DNA of 58,414 nucleotides from contig JANSLP010000201.1 in NCBI GenBank assembly GCA_029298735.1, forward strand, positions 1 to 58,414. The letters run 5' to 3'. The notes beneath the pieces were generated by a model. The model made no database searches and was not told where the DNA came from. It worked only from the letters and a program-made list of their open reading frames with translations. This DNA comes from Ophiostoma sp. CBS 140.51. Taxonomy: Eukaryota > Ascomycota > Sordariomycetes > Ophiostomatales > Ophiostomataceae. The translations under genes and the position numbers were made by a program. Below are positions 1 through 12,164 of the stretch, in pieces (position 1 is the first letter of the stretch; every line of letters begins with the position of its first letter).

Positions 1-60
1 TGGCACGCTGGCCGCGGCGGTGGGCATGCCGGCGGCAGTGCGGGTGGCACGGAGTATTAG
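1..60 (+). CDS. Possible 3' end of a glycine-rich protein, cut by the window edge
   Basis: Frame 1 is open from the first base to a TAG at 58-60. It would encode about 19 residues dominated by Gly, Ala and His. The first ~55 bases are very GC-rich and the sequence turns AT-rich directly after the stop, which is what the end of a coding exon followed by a 3' UTR looks like in this genome. No family can be named from so short a piece. Frame 2 is also open (to about 168), so the frame choice is an inference from composition alone. Confidence 0.25.
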   Translation, partial: WHAGRGGGHAGGSAGGTEY

Positions 61-3000
61 GGTGGACAATGAAGTAGAGGTTTATAACAGACAACGGCAA
101 TTACTACTTATTTTGTTCCATGGGGTCGATAAATCTTCAAGAGAAAAATATAAACGAGTGAATAAATAATGAATAAATTCAACTCTTATTTATTCCGTCG
201 CTATTTATCTCCGGCTTATTTTGGTATTTTTTTTTGTAAATAAATTTAACAACTTGAAGAACTGTCCATTCTGTGAATATTATTTTTATCATCATAGTTC
301 AATGTTTTCATCGTGGTGGGACACTTAACCGCCTTTAGAAACACCAACAGCTTAGAATCTGGACGGGTACGTACTGGCAGCGTATGATGTGCCTTGAGTG
401 ATCCTGACGATGCAAACCACGATCGACCACACCATGGTTCACTTGCCATCCCGTTTGCACGTTACGGGGGGATCCATACAAACGGTATGCATTGCATGAG
501 CTTTGAATGTATTGCCAGTCGGTTTTGGTAACCAGGGAAGAGCATGGTGGTCTTTCTCGCTATCTATCCAAGCCGTACCTTGCCTCGTTTCTGCTTGTGT
601 CCTTTACCCGTCACAGGCCGATCTTCAAAGCTTGTCAGGTTTTGCTATTCAATGCCGTCTACAGCTCCGCCTCTCGGATCGCTTTTTACCCTTTGCCTGT
701 GCGTACTGCATTATGTGCACGTATTTTTTTTGAAGATCCGAGATGTCGCTCACTGGTCCGGACGCAAGTTGACAGCCACCCACTGACAGCCTCGCCGATC
801 CAAAAAGTAAGGCTAAAGTGTCATGAGGCTCAACCTTCCGTTTTGGTATCTTACCGATCACACACTGTCTACTCAGTTACCGGAAGGCTTATTTTGTGGC
901 TGTTGCCTTCCTGTACGCCGTACACCACTTCGGTAGGCGAACAGCCTCCAGCGCCATCAGACCATTTGGTTGGTCTACGAAAAACGGCCTGCTTTTTTCC
1001 AGATGGCTAAGAGCCCAGCAAACCCAGTAAGCGTGACCAGCACTGTTGGCGATCTGGGGAGGCGCAGTCTGGGTTTTTTTTTTGGAAGTTGTCATGTTGG
1101 AAGGCTCGGAAGGCTGTAGGCTGTCAACGATGCAATTATGTCGGCCTGTCGGCTGCGGATGTACGATTATCTACAACCAGGTCGACTAATTTTGACAATA
1201 ACCTTCAATTGTGTATCGTCTTTGTTCTTTCCCCCTTTTCTTTGCTTTTTCTTCTCCCTTTTGCCCTTCCGCCCTGCATGATACATGCACAAGTGAGTAT
1301 GAAAACAAACCAGCAACAGCCAGTGGGCTGGTGAGCCACCGTTCGCAGAACTGCGTTTGAGTCTAGCCAGGTCTAGGTCGGTCTCGTGCTTGGCCAGCCC
1401 CGGCCTGGCCGTTTTGTCTTTTTGTCTTCTTGTTCCCCCCTTTTCGCCTCCTCCTGACACCAGCGATAGCGGACTGGTAGTACGCCGTAGGGCGGGAGCT
1501 ACATCGGGCTATTCTGCTAGGGAAGGCGAAAGGAAGTGAATGAAAGAACAAACACCAAAGGCAACAGAATGCCGCCTACAGGACCTAAAAGTCACCAAAA
1601 GTCACAAAACGCCCGGCACAGCCTCGAGCGGCGACTCGTTTTGGTTGACCGAGATCGCAGTCAGCCAACAGCCAAAGACGAGACGAGGTGAACAGACACA
1701 GCGCTCGAAGATGGCTCGAACGACCACGGAGAATAAACCGGGAGTTCGATGTTCATCTGCGACGTCTTGAGTCGAAAAAGAAAACGAAGGAAAAAAAAAA
1801 AGAAAAGTGAGTGAAAAGGAAAGGCTTGAGAAGCAAAAAAGTGGGACTAAATTCAAGAGTGGAGAACCCGTTCGCGTTTGGACCCTTGCTACTGCTTTTT
1901 GGTCGTTCCTTCTATCCTTGGATACCTCCTTACTTCACGACACGTGACTGTAACTTTGATATCGGCGATGATGCTTGGGGAAGCCAGATGCAGCTTGTTT
2001 TCGAACAGAAATGAAGTGTATCGATTGATACGACCGACTTGGAAACCCTGGCTGTGATCGGATGGCATCTTCCTGTACCTGGCCAGTGCCTGTACCGGAG
2101 GGCCATTTTGGCTGGGACGAGACCGTCCCGAGTTTGGATCCGAACTTGAGCTCTTCCGAGCCCCTTGAACGGTAAACATCAATGGGTTTTGAAAAGATAC
2201 GGTAAGGTACGAAATAAGAGAAAGAAAGACACACATCAAAGCTCACCTACGTTTTGTTGAGGTCTCGAATTCGAATGTTGGTTTGGCCGCCAGTTTGGAG
2301 GTGGCTCGTTGATTCGTCCACAGTGCCCCACTCTCGACCTTCTGGCTGCGAAAACCCCCCTTTTCTGCACCTGAGCCTGTGAGCCCGCCCCCTCCCGTCC
2401 CCTCTTTTCTCTGGGTCTTCTTTGGCTGTGTTGTGCTGTGGGTTCTGGCCTGGAAAGGTTGGGAAGGGGCGCCCGGCTTCTTGCTGCTTCTTGCTTCCTG
2501 TTTGTTGCTTCCTGCGAGGAAGGTGCAGTGCATTGGAGTTGTGCCACGAAAGAGGGAGGTGCGCTGGAGCCCTTTAATGGCTGGCACACCTTTTTTCTGC
2601 GTCTGTGTTCTGGACTCTTGACCCAGGGCCTGTAAGATATTGCGCAGGTCGGTGTCTGTGTGTCTTCGTACGCGTGTGACACGTCTGCTCCGCGGATGTG
2701 TGCACGAGCATGACCTTTTGCTTTTTGCTTCTGCCTCTTCTCGTTTGCTCTGTTCTTCACATTCATCTTGATCTTTTCAGTTCCTCGAGTGCCTCCTCTC
2801 TCTTTCATCTGTCTTTTCTCGTTCTTTCCCCGACCAGCCACCTAAACGCCAGGCCCGCTTTTTACACGCCTCCAGCAAAAACAAAGAGACAAAAAGCAAA
2901 GGGCTCCACCCGGCGGCGCTCTTTCCCAATTGTCGTCAAAACCGCTCGTCGACATGGGACAGACATCGGCCTTGTACGGAGTACAATAAAAATGGGGAAG

Positions 3001-5033
3001 GTGCAGATGGGATGGACAAACGTCGTAGGGGGAAGGAGCAAGGAAGCACGGGGCACAAGCAAGCCCATTACCTATTGTCTACTTTACAGATACGATTGAC
3101 AGTCGATTTTTCGTATCGTAAACATGATTCGAGTGCGTAAATGCGGATATGCGCAAATGGACAAATCCGTACCCGTAATCTGTAAATTAAACACAGTTGC
3201 GATAACCAAGTAAACAAAGGGGCGAAAGGATCTGAAAAGATACGAAACGAATAAACTCTGCATACTTTCATCGTCACAAAATGCGTGAAAACAGGTTTCC
3301 GGGCCTCAGATAGAGCCTGAATGTGATGTCTGCCGTGCTCAGCTCGCCTCGCGGTTGACTGTTTTGCTTCGCTCTGACGACTGGTGACTGACGACGACTG
3401 AGACGACGAGGCATGAACCAAGCTCTGTTTTAATCCATTTTATCGATTTTATCGTGTGTCGCCTGCCCTGTCCGTCGTCCATTCGTCCCTTCCCGCATTT
3501 CGCTGTGCCCCCTGCTGCTGTCCCCATCTTTTTTCGTTCTTTCCTCCACTGATGAACCTGGGCTTGGCTTGCGGCGCACAATGCAAAATGCTCTTCAGAT
3601 ACGACGTGCGACGTAACTCGCCCGCAATGAGCAGCTGCTTGCTCAAAAATAAGATATGCTGCAGCGCACAAGCCACCAATGACCTCCGCGGACAGGGCTT
3701 GAATTGCTTGTCCCCTGCAGAGCCTGCTGCTTGTCTTCGTTGTGATTGCATCTCCCTGTGTTACAAGATTGAGTTGATTGATTGAGTTGATTGTTGCCAT
3801 TCACCTTGCATCGCTCTTTCCCTCAATTCCCAGTTTGCATCTCGCCCTCTCTTTCCCTCGTAGGAGTATCACCGTGGTCAACCCAAGTCGCCCCTTCCCT
3901 GCTCGTCTTTGGCATTCTCGCAGCGGTCGACCTCGGGACAACCGTTTGGGGAATGCGGATCTGCTCCTGCTCTGCTCTGCTGACCGCCTATTCGCCAGGC
4001 GCTACTGTGATTTCTGGGGGGGGGGCGCTTTTGTTGCTGCAGCGTCTCCTCACCTGCTGGCGGCCATTCTGCATTTTGGCGTCTTTTGGGCCTCTTTTGA
4101 CGCTCTTTGTCCTGCAGCCCAGCGCCCTTGAGCCCTTATCCACTTTGGTAATAGGACCAGTAAAAAAACGGCCGTGCCTCGACCGCCCGCCCACCGCCCA
4201 GCCCACCAAACCACCAAAAACCTCCACTACGATGTACCCCGGGCGTCCACTCCGTTCAGTAGCCCAGGGCCCCTGTGACTCTGGTGGCCAGCCCCCCAAA
4301 TCGCCCAATCGCTCAATCGCCCAATTGTCCTGTCCATCGCCCATCGCCCATCGCTGCTGCCGCATTTTCCCTAAATCGTCCCTTCCCCTTTCCCTGGCTG
4401 CCCTGGCCGCCAGTCCCTGCCGTTGGCTTTCGCCTGCTGGGCCGCACCTCCCTCCCCCTTTCGTCTTTTCCCTTTCCCACCGCCTGCCTCGCTCATTTCC
4501 CTCCAATTTCCTGCACCCGTTGCCTTTCTCTGCCCCATAGCACATTCCTTCCCCCTTCTTTCTTTCTCTCCTCTCCTTCCCTTTCGGCCTTTCTTCTCCT
4601 TCCCTTTCCTTCGTTTCTCGATTCTTGGTTCTCGATCTTGATTTCTCTTTCTTTCCTTCCTCCCTTCCCTCTTCCGTCATCCTCTTCGTCGTCGGCTCCT
4701 TCCTTTTGCACCCAACGGACACTCGCTGCTGCCTCCGACGCAGCTGCGAAGCTGCTCTTCCTCCTTTTCTCCCCCAACCGAAATCGACCGACTTCGAACC
4801 CGACATCATCGACGCCGCCATTTTCACCACCAGCGACCCTGAGATCGAAATAAGCATTCATTTTCCGGCAATTCCCCTTTATCGCTGGCACCCAATCCAC
4901 CCGGGGCCATTGTTGTCGCTTCTCGCCCCCATACGGCCGCCCATTCTTATCCGTCCTTTATCCTCGCCATAACGTCCTTTTTCGGCGAGCTGTTGACAGC
5001 CGCTTTCTCCTTTTTCTCCTCCACATCCTCGCC
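61..5033. other. Intergenic region and casein kinase 1 leader
   Basis: I see no supportable gene in this stretch. Bases 61-260 are AT-rich, like a 3' flank. The open frames at 500-1010, 2236-2841 and 3338-3800 lack recognisable domains and have no matching splice signals. From about 4340 to 4800 the plus strand is strongly pyrimidine-rich, the usual look of a promoter or 5' leader in filamentous fungi. This probably belongs to the casein kinase gene starting at 5034. A 10-base G run lies at 4016-4025, and spaced CCAAT boxes occur at 4305-4309 and 4321-4325. Confidence 0.6.
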
Positions 5034-6657
5034 ATGGCTTCCTCTTCGTCCAACGTCGTCGGTGTGCACTACCGCGTCGGCAAGAAGATTGGCGAGGGTT
5101 CGTTTGGTGTCATTTTCGAGGGCACTAACCTGCTGAACAACCAGCAGGTCGCCATCAAGTTTGTACGTGGGCCCCCGAATGCCTTTCCGAACGAGCGAAA
5201 TCATAAATACCATGTGACTCGTTTTGGGTTGTCCAACATGTCCAACATCTCCTAACACAATCCAGGAACCCAGGAAGAGCGATGCTCCTCAGCTACGAGA
5301 TGAGTACCGGACGTACAAGATCCTCGTAGGTTGCCGTAAGTTTTTCTCATGCCGTGCCGACACAAAACGTCGGCCGTTGCGCACACTTTCTCGCCTTCCT
5401 CCGTCCATTGTCTCACCATTGTGTCTTTCTCTCTAGCCGGCATCCCGAACGTGTACTACTTTGGCCAGGAAGGCCTGCACAACATCCTGGTTATCGACCT
5501 TCTTGGCCCCTCACTAGAGGACCTGTTTGACCACTGTAACCGTCGGTTCAGTATCAAGACCGTGGTCATGGTCGCCAAGCAAATGGTGAGCCCTTTCTGC
5601 TATATTCATTCACCCACCTTGCGTTACCTCTCCCTCTAACACCCACTAGCTATCCCGCGTCCAAACGATCCACGAGAAGAACCTGATCTACCGTGATATC
5701 AAGCCCGACAACTTCCTTATTGGCCGGCCGGGCACCAAGGCTGCCAATGTCATTCACGTCGTCGACTTCGGCATGGCCAAGCAGTACCGCGACCCCAAGA
5801 CGAAGCAGCACATCCCCTACCGCGAGCGCAAGTCGCTGTCCGGCACTGCCCGGTACATGAGCATCAACACCCACTTGGGTCGTGAGCAGTCGCGTCGTGA
5901 CGATCTCGAGGCTTTGGGCCACGTCTTCATGTACTTCCTCCGTGGCGGTCTGCCATGGCAAGGTCTCAAGGCTGCCACCAACAAGCAAAAGTACGAGAAG
6001 ATTGGCGAGAAGAAGCAGACCACCGTCATTAAGGAACTGTGCGAAGGCTTCCCTATCCAGTTCGAGAAGTACCTGACCTACGTCCGTAACCTGGGCTTCG
6101 AGGACACCCCCGACTACGACTACCTACGCGACCTCTTCACCCAGGCCCTCAAAGAGACCGGCGGCGTCGAGGACGGCGAGTACGACTGGCTCAAGATCGG
6201 CAAGGACTCGTCCAAGAAGACCGACTGGGACCGCCTGCACAACCCTAACCAGCGCCCAGGCCCCTCCAACATGGAACTGCACGCGAACTCCCGCGGCGGC
6301 ACCGGCACCCCGCACGCGAGCGATCCCCGTGCCCGCCTGACGGTCGACCGTTTAAACGCCGCCCAGCCCCCGCCTCCTTCGCCGATCAAGCAGAACCCCA
6401 GGAAAGATCGGCAAAACGCCCCCGTCGCCGCAATGGGCGGGAGGGGCAGCGGAGCCGGGGGTCTTCGGGACATGGCGACGCCGACGGGTTCTACACAGGC
6501 TCAGTTCCAGAACAGCTCCCAGAACCTGCCTCGCCCCATGCATAGCCAGCATGGCGGCATGCAGGCACAGCAGCAGCAACAGGCTGCTGCTGCTCGTGGT
6601 GCCGAGCCCCAGCCCTCTGGCTTCTCCAAGTTCATGAAGTCCTTCTGCTGCTGCTAG
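5034..6657 (+). CDS. Casein kinase 1, membrane-anchored YCK type
   Basis: Serine/threonine protein kinase of the CK1 family. Four exons (5034-5162, 5266-5335, 5437-5585, 5650-6657) join in frame into 451 residues. The glycine loop GEGSFG is at 20-25, the ATP lysine at K42, the catalytic YRDIKPDN at 130-137 (D132), DFG at 155-157, and the CK1-specific SGTARYMSINTHLG follows. After the kinase domain (to about 290) comes a low-complexity tail with a Q/A run. The protein ends in three cysteines (449-451), as in yeast Yck kinases, which are palmitoylated at C-terminal cysteines and act at the plasma membrane or vacuole in nutrient sensing, endocytosis and polarity. Lipidation here is inferred from that ending. 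The start is chosen because GCCATGG gives a good context and the family N-terminus begins here. The clock/nuclear CK1 (HHP/Hrr25 type) is less likely because it lacks this ending. Confidence 0.95.
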
Positions 6658-8436
6658 ACAATTGTGCATTTGTCTCTTGTCTTTCCTCCCACTTTTCATC
6701 CTGCTTTTCCCCTCCTTCTAGCGATAGACAGACCCGCCGACGACGATCTTGTGATCTTGCATAGCCATCCCTGCCAGACAGTGATGCCGGACCAACCACC
6801 ACCTAGGCTGTGTCTTTTATATTTCCCGCTCACAAGAAGCTCTGCTTTCTTTATTGTCCTCTTTCTATCTGCCCACTTTCTCTCCCTGTCTCCTCCCGGA
6901 GTTGAGACATTTTCCTTTTCATCTTTTGCTTTCGACCGTCTGCGCACCCCCTTCGCGATGACCGACGACGAAGGAAGTTGTGTTGTGCGTGACCAGCGAC
7001 GAAGCGAGCATTAGCGAAACCGAAAATCGAAAACCCGGAATCAAACATTCGATCTATCGAACCCTCTTTTGACAATCAACAACAAACACGAAGCCGTATT
7101 GTTAGATACATCTATCTACATCTCATTTGTAGAAGAGAACATCGAAGACCGAAATCAAACGGAAGGAGAGCATAAGGCCCTGGGGAATGCAACGTACATT
7201 GTGCATTGAATTGCATAACGGCTGTTTGATTTGTTTATTTCATTATCATAATGACGAGCTCAGGATCAGTTTCTTTTTTATTTCTTTATTGTCTTTTCTT
7301 CTCCATCCTCCTCATTTCCTCTTTCGTTGTCGTGTCGATTGCGTAGCACGGCGCCAGGGTATTTAATTTGTTTTTCTTCTTCAGTTGCCTGCCTTTGTTT
7401 TCCTCTTTTTATTGTCTCCTTTTTGCGCGCCTCTGTTCATTGCCATTTGTCTCTCGTCTTGTCTACTATTTCCTTTCAACTCTCTCTACCTCCCCCTCTC
7501 TCTGTGTCTCCCGTACATACATACACTCGTTCTCACATCTCTTCTCTGTCAAGGGGATCTCTTTTTTGCATTGGGTCTGGCTTTTCTCATGTTTGTTCAT
7601 TCATTTTCATCTTTACTGTCGGTATTTATTAATTAGTCTGTGGAGGAAAAAAAGGGGAGCTTGCGTTTCTCATCTCTCATTTCTGTTTTTCTTTTCAATT
7701 TTGTGTGTCTCACTCTACTCTTTTTCATCTTGGGAAAGCGAAACGGTAGCCATCAGCCAGAACGAAAAAGAAAAAAATTATATAGAAACTCTATCTTGAT
7801 GTGTACATTGTCCTCACGTGTTAATACTGATGTGCATTCTTCATCCCATCTCTCTCATCCAATTACTCATAGTCTTTGTGACCCTTAAATTAATACTATT
7901 AGTGTACGGCGTACTATGAACCACAAAACGTATCTCCACGCATCTCATTACTATATTGCAAGTGACATTTATCAAACAGAATGCAATAGCACAATTGTAC
8001 AATGATTGTAATAGAAAAAGCCATGCTCGGTGCGTCGATTAAAAAGATAAAAAATATAGAGTAAAATGATTAAAACAAAGAGACCTTTGAAACAGAAAAA
8101 GGACAACAAAAGATGTAAGAACCCGACAAAACCGAGAGCCCGAGAATAGAGAAAGAAGCAGTTCGTGTGTAAGAAAGTCGTTCGTTTCCAGCCCGGCCTA
8201 GTCCTGTCCCAGTCCCAGTCTTTTTTATATGTATCTCCCCTCCCCAAATCTCTGCTGTCCACCGCTTCTATCGTAACACAGCCAGCGTCCTTTTTCGGTT
8301 TTGTAGTTGTATGTAAGATGTTATAGCAGGCTGCAGATGCCCGCTCTTCTTTTCCAGTGGTCGATGCAATGTCCGTGCAAACTAAGCTGCTGGACATGCG
8401 CGGCAACCCCCGTAGACACGTTCGTGTGCACCCCCT
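6658..8436. other. Convergent intergenic region, CK1 and p24 3' flanks
   Basis: This is the 3' space between casein kinase 1 (+) and the p24 gene (-). The plus strand is T/C-rich at 7260-7740 and AT-rich from 7750 to 8150, consistent with two long 3' UTRs and terminators. The short open frames here (for example 7327-7799) are low-complexity Phe/Ser/Leu strings from the CT-rich DNA and are not taken as genes. Confidence 0.6.
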
Positions 8437-9182
8437 TTATGTCAGCTTCTGCTTGATGAAAAAGGACCGCAGGTGCGACAGCTGCCAGGCACAGGTGACG
8501 CCCAAAACAACGAGCTGGATCAGGATCCAGCGGACAACGCGGGCATTGGTGGACTCGGACTGGTCGCGGAAGTCGGCCTCGCGCTCGCGCTGGAAGACCT
8601 GCTCGCGGCGGATGTCGCTCAGGCGGTTGTTGAGGTCGCGCACGCGGCTCTCGAGATCCTCGAGCTTGTTCTTGTCGGTGCTCTCGAGCTTGCTAGACTC
8701 GCCGATCGCCAAGTCGAGCTCCAGCTTGATGCCGACGTGGCCCTTGTGGCCCTCGTGGCCCGTTGCCGACTGCCAGCCGGGGCGACCACTGTTGGACGTG
8801 GGCGTGAAGCAGATCTTGTGCTCACCGGCCTCGGCGGACGTAAAGGTGAACTTGCCGTTGGCAGAACCGCGCTGTGACACCACGCGGTGGTCGTTGTCAA
8901 AGGTTTCCTGGAGGAAGAGGGGGAGGTTAGCTGCTGTCTGAAGGGTTCTTCTCATTCTCCCAAAGAGTTTCTACTCACATCAACCGAAATGTAGATGCTG
9001 ATGCCGTCGTGCTTGGACCAGGTCTGGACGTGGTCGTCCCACTCCTCGGCGTTGTAGTGGCCGACGACGAGCGTGTCCTTGGGCAGCTCCTCGAAGAAGC
9101 ACTTGGGCTTGGAGGCGTCAATGTACAGGTGCAGCGCGCTGGCAGCGCCAGCCAGGCTCAATAAGGGCAAAAAGGACTTCAT
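8437..9182 (-). CDS. p24/emp24-GOLD family cargo receptor, Erp (alpha) type
   Basis: Type I membrane protein of COPI/COPII vesicles that sorts cargo, including GPI-anchored proteins, between ER and Golgi. Exon 1 is 9182-8979 and exon 2 is 8907-8437, split by a 71-bp GTGAGT...CAG intron; the product is 224 residues, normal for the family. A signal peptide covers about residues 1-17. The lumenal GOLD domain has the two conserved cysteines (in PKCFFEELP and HKICFTP). A charged heptad region precedes one transmembrane helix (about 195-216). The short cytosolic tail ends FFIKQKLT: the FF pair is a COPII export signal and KxKxx a COPI retrieval signal in this family. The tail and N-terminus fit the Erp1/5/6 branch better than Emp24 or Erv25, but the exact paralogue is uncertain. 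Confidence 0.93.
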
Positions 9183-10067
9183 TGTGATGTGTGGAAGGAG
9201 AGAAGGTCGAGGAGTCGAGGATGGTCGAGATATGTCGCGTGGACGTTAAAGGAGAAAAGGAGAGTCGTCGATGTCGTGTCGTCGTGAGAATGGTCGGCTG
9301 GAGGAAAGTGACGTTGTCAAAATCCAATGCAAGCTCGAATGCTGTCGCAGATCGCAGTGCCGGGGGAAAAGAGGATGATGAGTGTCCCTTGTGCAGATGC
9401 TGATGCAAAGTGTCGTGGGTTTTCAAGTCTTGATTTTGGTCCTCCTGTTTTTTTGGGGCCAGAAGCTCTCCAGTTTCCCCTTTCCAGGTGTCCTCCTTCC
9501 TAAAAGCTGCCACGTCGAAGAATAAAGGGGGTCTCTGCTCCCTGTAGCGTGATCACGTGCCAACTTTAGGACCGTTCATGGTGTCCAAGAGCGCGACTGC
9601 CCGTTACGCGCGACTGATTGGGTCGGTCCAAACGGCCCTAGAGCTGCACTCCTGAAAAAGCCAGAAGCTGTGGTCGCTCTTTCTGGCTAGGCAATAGATT
9701 AATAATCTAGTCACGTGCACCAACTTCTCGCAGTCAGAGCCAGCGGCTTTCAAGGTCATCGCAAACGCGCCTTAGTGACACTTACCACTGAACCAAAAAA
9801 AAAGTCAAAAATCATCGAGGACAACCAACGCAACGGCACCTTCATCGACGGCCATCGCCCACCACCACCTCCTCCATCGATATTCCCACGGGAAGCGACA
9901 CGATATGAGCGTAATAGACGCGTAGAACGATCCGACGACACTTTTTATCGACTTATACGGCGACACTCCCTCCCCGCGCCGGAAGGGCGGCTTTTTTGTT
10001 TTTGATTGAAACAAATCTATCTTTTATCAATCATCTCTACACTCACCGACGACACCTCCCGCCCACG
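9183..10067. promoter_or_regulatory. Divergent promoter of p24 and SWC4
   Basis: The 885 bp separate two head-to-head genes. The octamer TCACGTGC, a CACGTG E-box of the kind bound by bHLH factors such as Cbf1, occurs twice (9553-9560 and 9711-9717 plus one base). An inverted CCAAT box (ATTGG) lies near 9615. The part next to SWC4 (9790-10060) is A/C-rich like a leader. No coding frame here has recognisable content. Binding by any factor is inference. Confidence 0.5.
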
Positions 10068-12164
10068 ATGGCGACATCACTCGATGCACGCGATGTGCTG
10101 AACCTGCCACAGGATGGCGCCGGCAGTGCTGGCCCGCGGCCTGCTAAGAAGCAGCGGACGGGCGGCCACGCGCTGGGCGCAGGCGCAAATCGGAGCCTAA
10201 AGGGTCTTGCGCGTGAAGTGCAGAGCCTCGGCGGCGAGAGCCCCATCTCGATTGTGCCACAGCTGTCCAACATCAAGAAGCGGCGGCTTGCTAACCGCAA
10301 GCCTGCTGCGCGCTGGGAGCTGAAGCCATTCACCAACTCCGCACGGGACGACAAAACACTTGTGCTTCGGCACTGGCGGAGGAAAACAGCTGCTGGCGAG
10401 GCTGCGGCAGCAGCACAGACCGGCGAGGAGTCAGGGGAGGGAATGGAGACCGACGACCAGAAGCCACCACAGGACCAGCAGGAACAGCAGATGGACGACT
10501 CGGCCTTTGCCAAATACAATGTGCGCGTAACGGTTCCTCAATACAGCGACGACCAATACGCGGCCAACCTGCAGCACCAAGACTGGACAAAGGAGGAGAC
10601 GGACTACCTGATGGAGGTGGTCAAGGACTTTGATCTCCGCTGGCCGTTGATTTGGGACCGCTACGACTACCGCCCCTCCGATGGCTCAGCTTCGTCACCA
10701 GCCGTAGACTCGACAGCTGTTGTATCAGCATTCAATCCAACAGACGGCTCGTCCCGGACGATGGAGGACCTCAAGGTGCGGTACTACGAGATTGCGGCCA
10801 AGATGATGGCCGTCCAGAAGCCGGCACAGTACATGACACAGTCCGAGTATAACCTACACGGCATCATGGCCAACTTCAATCCGGACAAGGAGCGGCAGCG
10901 CAAGGCATTTGTGACGAACGCACTGATGCGGTCGCGCGAGGAGGTCCGTGAAGAGGAGGCGCTGCTCTTTGAGGTCCGTCGTATTATGGATCGTACGGAG
11001 CGCACAAACGACGAGCGCCGCGAGCTGTACCACCGTCTCGACTTCCCGATTGCCGACCAGGATATCAGCAGCTTCAAGACAAGCGCTGGCTTGCAGACGC
11101 TTCTTCAGAGCCTGATGTATAGTAACGAAAAGTCCAAGAAGCGCAAGAGTCTGGCAGCAGGCGAGGGATCAGGCGCAGCTGGAGCGACTGGCGCTGCCAG
11201 TGCCGCAGGTGCCGCAGGCGCGGATCCTGGCAGCCGGCGCGATAGTATCGCAGCATCCGGTGCTGCCGGTGGTACGAACCGCCGCGAGTCGGTCAACCCC
11301 AAGGAGGACAAGGCTGCCGCCGAAGCCGCGTCAACCCCCACAGCCGCGGCTGCATCGTCCACAGCGGCAGCAACAGCTACTGCACCTGCCACGCCTGTCG
11401 CGGCAACCCCCACAACCAGCGGCAAGAACAACAAGAAGGGCGCACCACAGATGGAGCGCCGCAAGCTCACCGACCAAGAACAGGACGTGTACGGTGTTAC
11501 GTACCACGACCGTCTGGGCTCGGGTCCGACGTTCCGTTACGAAAAGATCAACAAGCTGTTTACGCACAAGAGCGGCCAACAGCAGCTTCGCATTAGCAAC
11601 ATTCTTAACGAACTGGAGATGCCTGCGCGGCTGTTTATGCCGACTGCAGCCGTTACGGCACAGTTTGAGCACCTCGTCAATTCGGTTGTGCAGCTTGTGG
11701 ACCTGCGCAAGGTTAGCGACAAGCTGGATGGCGAGATCAAGATTGAGGAGCAGAAGAAGGCCGAGCGTGACCGGGCCAAGGGCATTGTGCCTGGCCAGAC
11801 GGACGGAGCAGCCGATGGCGATGCCGACAAAAAGGCAGATGACAAGACGGCGGAGGGAGGTGCCGCTGATGACAAGAAGGATGGAAAGGGGGGCGAGGAG
11901 AACAAGAAGGCAGAAAGCGCTGACAAGACGGCTGACGAGTCAGCGGACAAAGAAGCCAAGGGCGGGGAGGGGACGGAAAAGAAGACTACGGAGCTCATCC
12001 CTACCAAGGAGGAGGACGGCAGCGGCGATGCCCCCGAGACCCGGACAACACGGTCAGGCTCGCGGCCAGGGAGCAGCAGCAACAATGCAGGCACGGCGCA
12101 CAAGCGGAGCGCTAGTGTGCTCAGCGTGGCCAGCGACAAGAGTTCGAAGCGGCAAAAGAAGTAA
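10068..12164 (+). CDS. swc4: SWR1/NuA4 complex subunit Swc4 (DMAP1 homologue)
   Basis: Shared subunit of the SWR1 remodeller, which exchanges H2A for H2A.Z, and of the NuA4 histone acetyltransferase. It is a single exon of 698 residues. Near the N-terminus lie the conserved stretch SLKGLAREVQSLGGESPI and the basic KKRRLANRK region. A SANT/Myb-like domain with WTKEETDYL is at about 171-205. After an Ala/Ser/Thr-rich linker, the DMAP1-type C-terminal block starts near 473 (VYGVTYHDRL). The last ~130 residues are a Lys/Glu/Asp-rich tail. The frame is open upstream to 9996, but the family N-terminus (MATSLDARDVL) begins at 10068, so that ATG is preferred. The protein is longer than yeast Swc4 because of the linker and tail. 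Confidence 0.93.
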   Translation: MATSLDARDVLNLPQDGAGSAGPRPAKKQRTGGHALGAGANRSLKGLAREVQSLGGESPISIVPQLSNIKKRRLANRKPAARWELKPFTNSARDDKTLVLRHWRRKTAAGEAAAAAQTGEESGEGMETDDQKPPQDQQEQQMDDSAFAKYNVRVTVPQYSDDQYAANLQHQDWTKEETDYLMEVVKDFDLRWPLIWDRYDYRPSDGSASSPAVDSTAVVSAFNPTDGSSRTMEDLKVRYYEIAAKMMAVQKPAQYMTQSEYNLHGIMANFNPDKERQRKAFVTNALMRSREEVREEEALLFEVRRIMDRTERTNDERRELYHRLDFPIADQDISSFKTSAGLQTLLQSLMYSNEKSKKRKSLAAGEGSGAAGATGAASAAGAAGADPGSRRDSIAASGAAGGTNRRESVNPKEDKAAAEAASTPTAAAASSTAAATATAPATPVAATPTTSGKNNKKGAPQMERRKLTDQEQDVYGVTYHDRLGSGPTFRYEKINKLFTHKSGQQQLRISNILNELEMPARLFMPTAAVTAQFEHLVNSVVQLVDLRKVSDKLDGEIKIEEQKKAERDRAKGIVPGQTDGAADGDADKKADDKTAEGGAADDKKDGKGGEENKKAESADKTADESADKEAKGGEGTEKKTTELIPTKEEDGSGDAPETRTTRSGSRPGSSSNNAGTAHKRSASVLSVASDKSSKRQKK

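Noticed and set aside
3988..4857. 289-codon minus-strand open frame
   Set aside because: It is the complement of the pyrimidine-rich CK1 leader, giving Arg/Glu/Lys/Gly low-complexity sequence with no domain.
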